From positions 590 to 10,400 of the forward strand of contig QHXH01000324.1 of NCBI GenBank assembly GCA_003222855.1: a DNA stretch of 9,811 bases. The letters run 5' to 3'. A model generated the notes under the pieces. That model made no database searches. It saw nothing but the letters and a program-made list of their open reading frames with translations, and was not told the origin of the DNA. The DNA comes from Acidobacteriota bacterium. GTDB taxonomy: Bacteria; Acidobacteriota; Blastocatellia; Pyrinomonadales; Pyrinomonadaceae. The translations under genes were made by a program, and so were the position numbers. Within the stretch, counting starts at the first letter, position 1, and every line of letters begins with the position of its first letter. This document shows positions 1 through 6,590 of this stretch, one piece after another.

Positions 1-481
1 GCCATAGTTTTCCGTTGAGAATAATGCCGCTGCCGACTCCGGTTCCCAGCGTCAGACAGATGATCGTCTGACAACCACGTCCGGCCCCGCGCCACATTTC
101 ACCAACCGCCGCGGCGTTCGCGTCGTTTTCAAGCGATATGGGCCAGTCAAGTGCCGCGCTTAAGGCCTGGCCCAAATCAAAATCGACAATTGCTGGAATG
201 TTAGGCGCGTTGACGATCACGCCAGTGTTAGCGTGCACAGATCCCGGAACCACCACTGAAACCGCCTGGACTGTTTCGCCGCGTTTCGCAGCCTGGTTGG
301 TACACTCCGTTACTGCCGAGACAATCGCCGAAACTATTTCGCTGGGATTGTTTGCGTCAGGTGTGGCGACTCTGAAGCGTTCGTGAATCGATCCGTCGCA
401 ATCGATGTTTGCAGCCCGCAGATTTGTGCCGCCGAGATCGACAGCGCAGACGAGATCATTTGATAAGTCTTGTGTGAACAA
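1..481 (-). CDS. ROK-family sugar kinase (glucokinase type), 3' end cut by window edge
   Basis: Likely a cytoplasmic ATP-dependent sugar kinase, most probably a glucokinase; 160 codons are visible, roughly the N-terminal half of the usual 310-320 residues. The reading frame gives the ROK phosphate-1 motif DLGGTNLR at residues 15-22, the signature SLENDANAAAVGE at about 116-128 (Asp120 is the expected catalytic base) and the second phosphate motif LTLGTGVGSG at about 143-152. The glycine motif begins at residue 15, so there is no room for the N-terminal HTH of NagC/XylR-type ROK repressors, which favours an enzyme. No ATG is available: the frame is closed by a stop at 548-550. The chosen start is TTG at 479-481, preceded by GGAG about 11 bases upstream. 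The gene follows the permease gene on the same strand after a 160-base gap filled by an inverted repeat, so it is probably the last seen member of the sugar-uptake operon. The exact substrate cannot be read from this half. Confidence 0.85.
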   Translation of the reverse strand, partial: MFTQDLSNDLVCAVDLGGTNLRAANIDCDGSIHERFRVATPDANNPSEIVSAIVSAVTECTNQAAKRGETVQAVSVVVPGSVHANTGVIVNAPNIPAIVDFDLGQALSAALDWPISLENDANAAAVGEMWRGAGRGCQTIICLTLGTGVGSGIILNGKLW

Positions 482-509
482 TTGATCGAGGTCTCCGGCT
501 GCCGAATGT

Positions 510-637
510 GTGTCAGAAGCGCGAGCGGTAGCGACCGGATCAATTTTTCAAGCCTCCAAGCCTCAAAACGGTGGTTATCAACCGCAGCGATTTAGAAGGT
601 TGAATGATAGATCCGGTCGCTACCGCGGTTCTGACAC
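510..637. repeat. Large inverted repeat between permease and ROK kinase genes (REP/BIME-like)
   Basis: The left arm (510-540) and right arm (611-637) are near-perfect reverse complements. Both share GTGTCAGAA at the outer end and a 16-base core gcggtagcgaccggat at the inner end, with a 4-base insertion in the left arm between the two blocks. The 70-base loop (541-610) contains no gene. Another copy of the core lies at 8758-8781, so this is a dispersed repeat and not only a local hairpin. In the minus-strand transcript it would fold between the permease stop (642) and the kinase start (481). There it could protect upstream mRNA or lower expression of the kinase; that role is inference. Confidence 0.85.
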
Positions 638-641
638 TTTC

Positions 642-1805
642 CTAACCTTTTCTTCTGCCGAACATATCGAAGCCCACCGCGGCGACCAGCACTCCGCCCT
701 TTACCACGTACTGCGCCCAGTTCTCGACATTTAAAAGCGACATGCCGTTGTCGAGGCTTGATAGGATCAATGCGCCGAGCACGGCGCCGAACACTGTGCC
801 GCGGCCACCCATCAGACTGGTGCCGCCGATTACGCATGACGCGATCGCATCGAGTTCCATCAGAGTGCCCGCATCAGGCGAGGCGCTGCCGACGCGCGCC
901 GTGTGCAGCAGTGAAGCTAATCCTGCGAGCGCGCCCATCAGGCAAAACGCCGCGAGGATATATCGCTGCAGATTGATTCCCGACAAACGGGCGGCATCCG
1001 GGTTACCACCAATCGCGTAAAGGTAGCGACCGAAGGTCGTATTTGCCGTCAGAAACGCTCCGGCAAGTGCGACCGCGAGCAGGAATATCACGGGAATCGG
1101 CAGACCCCCGGCTTTGTTCATCAGAATGATGAACGCGACGATGACGATTGACGGAACAACGATTCGGGTGACGATCGCAGAGACGCTCAGCGTTTTTAAT
1201 CCGTGCCGATGTCGCGCCCGATTGCGGCGAATGTTCGTCCAGGTAATTGCGGCAATTCCAAGTACGGCTAACGCAATCCCGATTCTCGGATCAAGAAACT
1301 CGCGGCCAAGCGAGCGAAAGAACGGGAGCTCCACGGGAATTGTCGCGCCCTTCGTCAGTTTAAGAATCACGCCGCGCCACGCCTGCAATCCGCCGAGCGT
1401 GACGATAAACGACGGAATGTTTACGTAAGCAACGAGCGTCCCTTGCAGCGCGCCAATCAACAAGCCGACTGCGATGGCTGCGACCAGACACGGAACTAAT
1501 CCCCAACCCTGGGTCATCGCGGCGATGCCGCCCGCCAGACCAACGACCGCGCCGACCGACAGATCGATGTTGCCGCTGACGATGACCATCAACATGCCGA
1601 CAGCCAGCACGCCCGTTACGGCGGTCTGCTGTAGCAACTTCGAGAAATTAATTGCTCCCAGGAAAAGTCCGTAAGGATGGTATTGATCAATTGTGGCCCA
1701 CTGAAAGAAGAGCCAGATAGCGATCAACGCGAGCAACATCGTGTAGGCGCGCAACGCCGATGTGCGAAGTTTGAGTCGTCCTGTTTCCGTTTTAGGCTCC
1801 GACAT
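642..1805 (-). CDS. xylH: Sugar ABC transporter permease, XylH-like
   Basis: This is the inner-membrane channel subunit of a carbohydrate uptake ABC transporter of the CUT2 (BPD_transp_2) class, 387 residues against about 393 for E. coli XylH. After a short charged N-terminus, hydrophobic segments run through the protein. Recognisable blocks are GNIDLSVG at 78-85, PSFIVTLGG near 130, FGRYLYAIGGN with AARLSGIN near 260-275, and the C-terminal loop CVIGGTSLMGGRGTVFGA, which contacts the ATPase in this family. A basic central stretch (NIRRNRARHRHGL) interrupts the membrane segments where E. coli XylH has a comparable insertion and RbsC-type permeases are shorter, which supports the XylH assignment. 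The start is ATG at 1803-1805, with no strong ribosome binding site. The 116 bases between it and the ATPase stop hold no gene. Substrate is D-xylose by family, or glucose or another aldose given the kinase next door. Confidence 0.9.
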   Translation of the reverse strand: MSEPKTETGRLKLRTSALRAYTMLLALIAIWLFFQWATIDQYHPYGLFLGAINFSKLLQQTAVTGVLAVGMLMVIVSGNIDLSVGAVVGLAGGIAAMTQGWGLVPCLVAAIAVGLLIGALQGTLVAYVNIPSFIVTLGGLQAWRGVILKLTKGATIPVELPFFRSLGREFLDPRIGIALAVLGIAAITWTNIRRNRARHRHGLKTLSVSAIVTRIVVPSIVIVAFIILMNKAGGLPIPVIFLLAVALAGAFLTANTTFGRYLYAIGGNPDAARLSGINLQRYILAAFCLMGALAGLASLLHTARVGSASPDAGTLMELDAIASCVIGGTSLMGGRGTVFGAVLGALILSSLDNGMSLLNVENWAQYVVKGGVLVAAVGFDMFGRRKG

Positions 1806-1921
1806 GGTTATGTACTATTTGCGCGGGCTCGGACTTTCGTGTGTTTTCATGGATGATAGCTCTCTCTGCTCAGACAAAACTAAACCACGAAACCAAACGA
1901 ACCGCGTCTTCGGTTTCGCCG

Positions 1922-3451
1922 CTACGCTGCGCGGCGCGCATGACCCGTCGCGCACGACATCACTGCTTCGGGGGTCGCTTCACTGCGCGCGAATTCGCCC
2001 GTCACCCGTCCCTCGTGTAAGACGATCACGCGATCAGATAGGCCGAGTACTTCGGGAAGCTCTGAGGAAACCAAAACAATCGCGAGGCCGCTCTCAGCCA
2101 GACGATTAATCTGCGCGTAGATTTCCTGTTTCGCGCCCACGTCGATCCCGCGCGTCGGTTCATCGAGAAACAGGACGCGCGGATTCGTCAACAACCATTT
2201 TGCCAGCACCACCTTCTGCTGATTGCCCCCAGACAGGGTACCGGCGACGGTGAAGACTGATGGTGCTTTGATCCGTAGCTCAGTTGCGGCCCGCTCGCCC
2301 GCAGCCGCTTCCGCGTCCTCACTTGTGACGAAGCGTCCTGACACTCTGCGCAGGCATGCCAGCGTCATGTTTTTCAGAATCGTCTGATCGAGAATCAAAC
2401 CATAGCGCTTGCGATCTTCAGTCACAAAGCCGATGCCGTTTCGAATTGCGTCGGATGGTTTCGCGATCTGAATTTGCTTTCCATCCACGAGAATTTCCCC
2501 GGACTTGCGTCCCGGATGGGCGCCAAAGATTGCCATCAGAAGCTCGCTCCGGCCCGATCCCATCAAGCCGGCGATGCCTAAGACCTCGCCTTTATGAGCA
2601 GTGAATCCGACGTGATCGACCAACAGCTTGCCCGGGACCGAGGGATCTTCGACCGTGACATCGCGCGCTTCAAAAACCACTTCGCCGCGATCGTGTTTAG
2701 CTTCAGGAAAAATTTGATCGACGGAGCGACCCACCATTCTGGCGATCACCCGTGGCTCGTCCGTTTCAGTAGTTGTAGTGGTATCAATCGTCTTTCCATC
2801 GCGCAGCACGGTAATGCGATCGCTGATGTGAAAGACCTCGTCGAGCTTATGCGAGATGTAAATCATCGCCACGCCCCGTGCTCGTAAGTCATTCAGAATT
2901 CCGAAGAGCGTCTCAACTTCAGCGTCAGTCAATGCGGCCGTCGGCTCATCAAGCACGACGATGCGGGCGTTTTGAGAAAGCGCTTTGGCAATCTCGACCA
3001 ACTGTTGGTGCCCGATGCCGAGGTTGCGAACCGGACTGCCGGTGTCGATGGTCAGATGAAGATCATCGAGAAGTTTTTGTGCGCGGCTGTAAAGCTCTTC
3101 CCAATTAATGATGCCGAAACGGCGCGGCTCGCGGCCGAGAAAAATGTTTTCCGCGACGCTGAGATCTTTGACCAGCGAGAGTTCCTGATAGATAACCGCG
3201 ATGCCCGCTTGCTCAGAGTCACGCACGCTCGCGAAGCGGCGCGCTGCGCCCTCAAGAAAGACTTTCCCCCCATATTCAGGGTGAGGATAGACGCCCGCGA
3301 GAATCTTGATCAGAGTCGATTTCCCGGCGCCGTTCTCGCCGACAAGCGCGTGAATCTCGCCGGCTCTCAGATCAAAGCTCACGCCGTCCAGAGCCTTCAC
3401 ACCCGGGAAGGATTTCGTGATTGCTTTCATCTCGAGAAGATGTGAAATCAT
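1922..3451 (-). CDS. xylG: Sugar ABC transporter ATP-binding protein, XylG-like, two fused ATPase domains
   Basis: This is the cytoplasmic ATPase that powers the importer. It is 509 residues, the usual size for the duplicated ATPases of the CUT2 class. Domain 1 has Walker A GENGAGKST (38-46), the signature-like LGIGHQQLVEIAKAL and Walker B VVLDEPTAAL. Domain 2 has a degenerate Walker A GLMGSGRSE, the signature LSGGNQQKVVLAKWL and Walker B LFLDEPTRGID. One canonical and one weakened nucleotide site is normal for this family. The N-terminus (LLEMKAITKSF) lines up with E. coli XylG (PYLLEMKNITKTF), and so does the PEVLGLSDRV block near the C-terminus. That alignment favours ATG at 3449-3451 over the internal Met8. 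The gene lies between the binding-protein and permease genes on the same strand, 114 bases after the former, with a stem-loop in between. Confidence 0.92.
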   Translation of the reverse strand: MISHLLEMKAITKSFPGVKALDGVSFDLRAGEIHALVGENGAGKSTLIKILAGVYPHPEYGGKVFLEGAARRFASVRDSEQAGIAVIYQELSLVKDLSVAENIFLGREPRRFGIINWEELYSRAQKLLDDLHLTIDTGSPVRNLGIGHQQLVEIAKALSQNARIVVLDEPTAALTDAEVETLFGILNDLRARGVAMIYISHKLDEVFHISDRITVLRDGKTIDTTTTTETDEPRVIARMVGRSVDQIFPEAKHDRGEVVFEARDVTVEDPSVPGKLLVDHVGFTAHKGEVLGIAGLMGSGRSELLMAIFGAHPGRKSGEILVDGKQIQIAKPSDAIRNGIGFVTEDRKRYGLILDQTILKNMTLACLRRVSGRFVTSEDAEAAAGERAATELRIKAPSVFTVAGTLSGGNQQKVVLAKWLLTNPRVLFLDEPTRGIDVGAKQEIYAQINRLAESGLAIVLVSSELPEVLGLSDRVIVLHEGRVTGEFARSEATPEAVMSCATGHARRAA

Positions 3452-3495
3452 CGTCTTGGATCAAACAACATTGAGAATTGAAAATTGAAAAGTGC

Positions 3496-3544
3496 AAAAT
3501 GAAAATTGCCCCTCGCTAAATTTGCGATTTGCAATTTTCATTTT
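3496..3544 (-). promoter_or_regulatory. Stem-loop between binding-protein and ATPase genes
   Basis: AAAATGAAAATTGC at 3496-3509 pairs perfectly with 3531-3544 (14 base pairs, 21-base loop). It lies in an AT-rich intergenic stretch (3452-3565) built from repeated attgaaa-like words. There is no T-run placed like a classical terminator. In ABC importers, a hairpin after the binding-protein gene commonly raises the binding protein over the membrane parts by mRNA protection or partial termination; that role is inferred here. The same design could equally be a copy of a dispersed AT-rich palindromic repeat. Confidence 0.6.
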
Positions 3545-3565
3545 TCAATTTGCAGTTGCTTAGGT

Positions 3566-4633
3566 TTATTGCTTTGGCCACTGATCCTTCGGCACGTTCT
3601 TATAAACGTCTTCGACTTTGTGGTAGCCGTCTTTGATGACCGTTTGCATGATGTTGTCCTTGTCTACTACCACCGGCTCGAACAACATTGCAGGCACATC
3701 GATTTTGCCGTTATTGATTTTGTCTTTCGCATCGACCTTTTCTCCGCGCGCGAGTTTAATTGCCGAATCGACCGCGGCGAACGCGAGCGGCTGAATGGGT
3801 TTGTAGATTGTCATCGTCTGGCTGCCTTGCACGATCCGCTGCACGGCATCAAGCGATGCATCCTGTCCGGTCACTAAAACTTTGCCGACCAGTTGCGGCG
3901 GCAGAGCAGAAATCGCTCCGCCCGCGGTGCCATCATTCGAAGCGACGACGGCCTGGATGTCGTTGTTGTTTTTCGTAAGCGCATCTTCCATGATGCGCAA
4001 AGCCTCGCTGGCCAACCATTCACGCGCGAACTGCTTCGTCACGATCTTGATTTGGCCATTATCAACCGCGGGTTGCAGCACGTTCATCTGACCTTCCATC
4101 AAAAGCAGCGCGTTGTTGTCCGTCTGTGAGCCGCCGATCAATACGTAGTTACCCTTCGCCGCGTTCTTGAGCGCATATCCGGCCTGCATCTCGCCAATTT
4201 TCACGACCTGATGTGAAACGTAAAGGTCAACGTCGGCGTTGCGAATCAGTCGGTCGTAGCTGATGACGGGCACGCCCTGTTTGTGCGCCGCCTCAACGAT
4301 GGACGCAGCGATTTGTCCGTTGTGTGGCGCCACGATCAAAACATCGACGCCCTTGGTCAAGAGGTTGTCACATTGTTTGGTTTGCACCGCATCGTCGCTG
4401 TTGGCGACCTGAACTTCACAGTCGGCGCCGGCCTCTTTGCAGCGTTGTTCGACGAGGGCCTTGTCGCGCTGCCAGCGTTCTTCCTTCAACGTGTCCATCG
4501 AAAACCCGATCCGCACCGGTCCGCCGGATTTAGCGCCGCGGCCGGTGTTGCCGGTTTCAGGGCCCTTCACACAGGCAGAGCAGAGAAGCGTGGCGGCGAA
4601 AAGCAAAAACATCAATTTGGTTATGACCTTCAT
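3566..4633 (-). CDS. xylF: Sugar ABC transporter substrate-binding lipoprotein, XylF-like
   Basis: This is the extracytoplasmic receptor that delivers sugar to the permease, 355 residues, a periplasmic-binding-protein type I fold. The N-terminus (MKVITKLMFLLFAATLLCSAC) is a signal peptide ending in a lipobox-like site with Cys21 as probable lipidated residue, followed by a Gly/Ser-rich linker to about residue 38. The mature part tracks E. coli XylF closely: EERWQRD, NLLTKGVDVLIVAPHNGQ, SYDRLIRNADVDLYVS, GGSQTDNNA, a long ALTKNNNDIQAVVASND block, VTGQDASLDAVQRI, QTMTIYKPI and NIMQTVIKDGYHK. E. coli XylF is soluble in the periplasm, so lipid anchoring is a difference. The mature domain has three cysteines (65, 72, 88) that could form a disulfide. 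The start is ATG at 4631-4633, with GAAAGG (4641-4646) 7 bases upstream. It is first in its operon. The ligand is xylose by similarity, but glucose is a fair alternative. Confidence 0.92.
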   Translation of the reverse strand: MKVITKLMFLLFAATLLCSACVKGPETGNTGRGAKSGGPVRIGFSMDTLKEERWQRDKALVEQRCKEAGADCEVQVANSDDAVQTKQCDNLLTKGVDVLIVAPHNGQIAASIVEAAHKQGVPVISYDRLIRNADVDLYVSHQVVKIGEMQAGYALKNAAKGNYVLIGGSQTDNNALLLMEGQMNVLQPAVDNGQIKIVTKQFAREWLASEALRIMEDALTKNNNDIQAVVASNDGTAGGAISALPPQLVGKVLVTGQDASLDAVQRIVQGSQTMTIYKPIQPLAFAAVDSAIKLARGEKVDAKDKINNGKIDVPAMLFEPVVVDKDNIMQTVIKDGYHKVEDVYKNVPKDQWPKQ

Positions 4634-4640
4634 TTTTTAG

Positions 4641-4646
4641 CCTTTC
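4641..4646 (-). promoter_or_regulatory. Ribosome binding site of the binding-protein gene
   Basis: On the minus strand GAAAGG lies 7 bases before the ATG at 4631-4633, which fixes the start of the lipoprotein signal peptide. Confidence 0.6.
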
Positions 4647-4650
4647 TTTG

Positions 4651-4671
4651 GAACGGTTACGTTCAGCTGAA
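4651..4671. promoter_or_regulatory. Possible operator palindromes in the leader of the sugar operon
   Basis: Two small overlapping palindromes lie between the predicted transcription start and the ribosome binding site: gaacg-gtta-cgttc (4651-4664) and the perfect 10-base TTCAGCTGAA (4662-4671). A third, cggag-t-ctccg, lies at 4683-4693, close to the predicted start of transcription. Their position would suit a sugar-responsive repressor. No regulator that would bind them was recognised in the window, and such short palindromes can occur by chance. Confidence 0.3.
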
Positions 4672-4703
4672 GTCGAGTGACGCGGAGTCTCCGTCAGGAG
4701 CCG

Positions 4704-4732
4704 TTTATAGCTAGCCAAGCCATATTATTCAA
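4704..4732 (-). promoter_or_regulatory. Sigma70-like promoter for the sugar-uptake operon
   Basis: Read on the minus strand, TTGAAT (4727-4732) and TATAAA (4704-4709) are separated by exactly 17 bases. This is close to the bacterial consensus, though the organism's own consensus is unknown. Transcription would start near 4697, giving a leader of about 64 bases before the xylF-like ATG. It lies in the 175-base gap after the malQ-type gene, so the sugar operon can be expressed independently of malQ. Confidence 0.6.
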
Positions 4733-4808
4733 GGCACAAAGAAAATTGGACGGCGATTCCGGCTATAAATATTCGGCACCCAACGGCGCTCAGCGCGGCG
4801 ATGATGGT

Positions 4809-6299
4809 TCAATCCGTCCTTCTTCCGTAAATCTCCGCCAATGCTTTCAGTCGATGAATCAGATCATCGTAATTGCATTCGCGTTCATTCGCCACACCCA
4901 ATTCCCGATTTCACTAGCAGGCACATTCATTCGCGCTTCGGTCCCCAGGCCGACTAGATCCGGCATTGGAATAATCGCGGTGTCGGCGACTGAGGCCATC
5001 GCGGCGCGAATCATGTCCCAGTTGATCTCGCGGGCGTTGCTGGCCAGGTATTTCAGACAAAACTGGCGTTCGTCTGTCGCCAGACCCTCAAACCAGCCGG
5101 CCGTCGTATCGTTGTCATGTGTGCCAGTGTAAACGACCGCGTCGCGCGTGTGATTGTGCGGCAAGTGATCGTTCGTTGCGTCTCCACCAAACGCAAATTG
5201 GAGAACTCGCATTCCCGGGAAGCCAAATTCCTTGCGCAGATTCTCGACCCCCGGTGTAATAACGCCGAGATTCTCTGCGATGATGGGCAAATCTCCAAGC
5301 GTTTTTTTCAGAGTGGCGAATAATTCATGCCCGGGCGTGTCAACCCATTCGCCATTTTGGGCGGTGACTTCGCCCGCGGGAATCTCCCAGCACGCTGCAA
5401 AGCCGCGAAAGTGATCGACGCGAAGAAGGTCGAACAGTTCGAGCGACCAGCGCACTCGTTCGATCCACCATTGAAAGTTGTCCGCGCGGCAGCCGGTCCC
5501 AATCGTACAGCGGATTGCCCCACAGTTGACCCGTCTCGGAAAAATAATCAGGCGGAACGCCGGCGACGACAACGGGCCTGCCGCTGTCGTCGAGCTTGAA
5601 ATATTCGCGGTGGGCCCACACATCAGCCGAATCATGCGCGACAAAAATCGGCAGGTCGCCAATGATCCAGACATTCCGTTCGCGCGCATAGTCACACAGC
5701 AACATCCACTGGCGGAAGAAGAGAAACTGAAAGAATTTCTGTGCCTGGATTTCGCTGTCGAGTTCGTCGCGCGCATGCTGTAGTGCGCCAGGCACACGAA
5801 AAGCGATTTCGCGATCCCATGCGGTCCATTCGCGATCGCCTTGCGCCGCTTTCAAAGCGCGAAACAAGGCATAGTCGTCCAACCACCAGGATGAGCGCGC
5901 ACAGAAATCTTCGAATTCTGAAGTCATCGACCGCGACGCGTCTCGACGGAAATTCTTAAAAGCCCGATTTAGTATCTTTGCTTTGAACGATCGCGTCGCG
6001 TCGAAATCGACGTGTGGGAAAGGGAACAAAGGCGCCGTGACATCATTGGTTTCAAGCAAGCCTGCATCTACTAACGCGCGCGGATGTATCAGCAGAGTAT
6101 TGCCGGCGAACGCCGACAGCGCCTGGTATGGCGAGTTGCCGTATCCGGTTGGACCAAGCGGCAGCGTCTGCCAACGCGTCTGTCCCGCGTCATGAAGGAA
6201 GTCGATAAAGGCGCGCGCCCCATCGCCAAAGTCGCCGATGCCGAACGGCGAAGGCAGCGATGTTGGATGCAGCAGGATACCGCTTGATCTGCGTGGCAA
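4809..6299 (-). pseudogene. malQ: 4-alpha-glucanotransferase (amylomaltase, GH77), broken by two frameshifts
   Basis: The intact enzyme transfers alpha-1,4-glucan segments between maltooligosaccharides and releases glucose, in the cytoplasm. The 1491-base span equals 497 codons, the normal length of bacterial MalQ. Frame 1 (from 6299) encodes the N-terminus (SSGILLHPTSLPSPFGIGD) to GQLWGNPLYDWDRL. An extra base in 5481-5494 then shifts to a second frame beginning RADNFQWW. This middle frame holds the GH77 catalytic residues: nucleophile Asp in RVDHFRGF (5414-5416), acid/base Glu in IIAENLG (5273-5275) and the transition-state Asp in YTGTHDND (5114-5116). A missing base near 4866-4871 ends that frame at TGA (4859-4861). 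Restoring one G recovers the normal tail DLIHRLKALAEIYGRRTD and a stop at 4809-4811. The start is TTG (6297-6299), with GAAGGA 8 bases upstream. The rest is well preserved, so this is a recent pseudogene or a sequencing/assembly error. Confidence 0.85.
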
Positions 6300-6307
6300 T
6301 GAAGGGT

Positions 6308-6313
6308 TCCTTC
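6308..6313 (-). promoter_or_regulatory. Ribosome binding site supporting the TTG start of malQ
   Basis: GAAGGA on the minus strand lies 8 bases before TTG at 6297-6299. No ATG occurs nearby in frame, and MalQ-like sequence begins within a few residues. The site therefore decides the start. Confidence 0.7.
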
Positions 6314-6375
6314 GTTAGACGGCTTTCGATAGATGTTCTAAGGTCCTGTTGCTACTGAAAGAGCCGTGCCGGAGA

Positions 6376-6525
6376 TCTTATTCACACCTCGCTTCAGCGA
6401 GGTGACATCACCCAGCGCGAGTGCTCGCAGCCGTTTCAACGGCTTTCGAATTGGAAACCGTTGAAACGGTTAGCCTAATTCAATTGCCCTGAGAACACCT
6501 CGCTGAAGCCACGGTGTGAATGAGA
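6376..6525. repeat. Mirror-symmetric cluster of four hairpins (palindromic repeat element)
   Basis: The 290-base gap between the divergent malQ and membrane-protein genes holds four small hairpins with TTCA or TGAA loops. Hairpin 1 (6385-6404) is cacctcgc-ttca-gcgaggtg, a perfect 8-bp stem. Hairpin 2 (6429-6444) is agccgt-ttca-acggct. Hairpin 3 (6456-6471) is aaccgt-tgaa-acggtt. Hairpin 4 (6496-6516) is an imperfect reverse copy of hairpin 1. The halves also pair with each other: 6376-6404 with 6496-6525 (one indel and a few mismatches), and 6430-6445 with 6454-6471. The unit could form one long cruciform or four small stems. It resembles REP/BIME-type elements; no transposase is seen. It might act as a bidirectional terminator or insulator, but there is no T-run to prove this. 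The rest of the gap (6300-6375 and 6526-6590) shows nothing firm. Confidence 0.8.
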
Positions 6526-6590
6526 CCTGACGGACCGTCGAGCTTCGCCGCGCGCCGTCGGGCAACAAACTCTAGAACATTAACGGTACG

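Noticed and set aside
334..543. 69-codon minus-strand frame starting at TTG 543
   Set aside because: It overlaps the ROK kinase out of frame. The kinase frame carries the DLGGT and END motifs and is the real gene.
1888..1918. Hairpin cgaaacc...ggtttcg between ATPase and permease genes
   Set aside because: A 7-bp stem with a 17-base loop and no T-run is too weak to call a terminator or regulatory element.
2972..3445. 157-codon open frame on the plus strand
   Set aside because: It lies antisense to the ATPase gene, which has clear Walker and signature motifs. The frame shows no domain of its own and reflects the codon bias of the real gene.
4283..4714. 143-codon open frame on the plus strand
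   Set aside because: It is antisense to the binding-protein gene and runs across that gene's start and promoter. No recognisable domain.
4859..5797. Programmed frameshifting as the explanation for the split malQ frames
   Set aside because: Two shifts in opposite directions would be needed. Neither site is a slippery heptamer, and the family is not known to use recoding.
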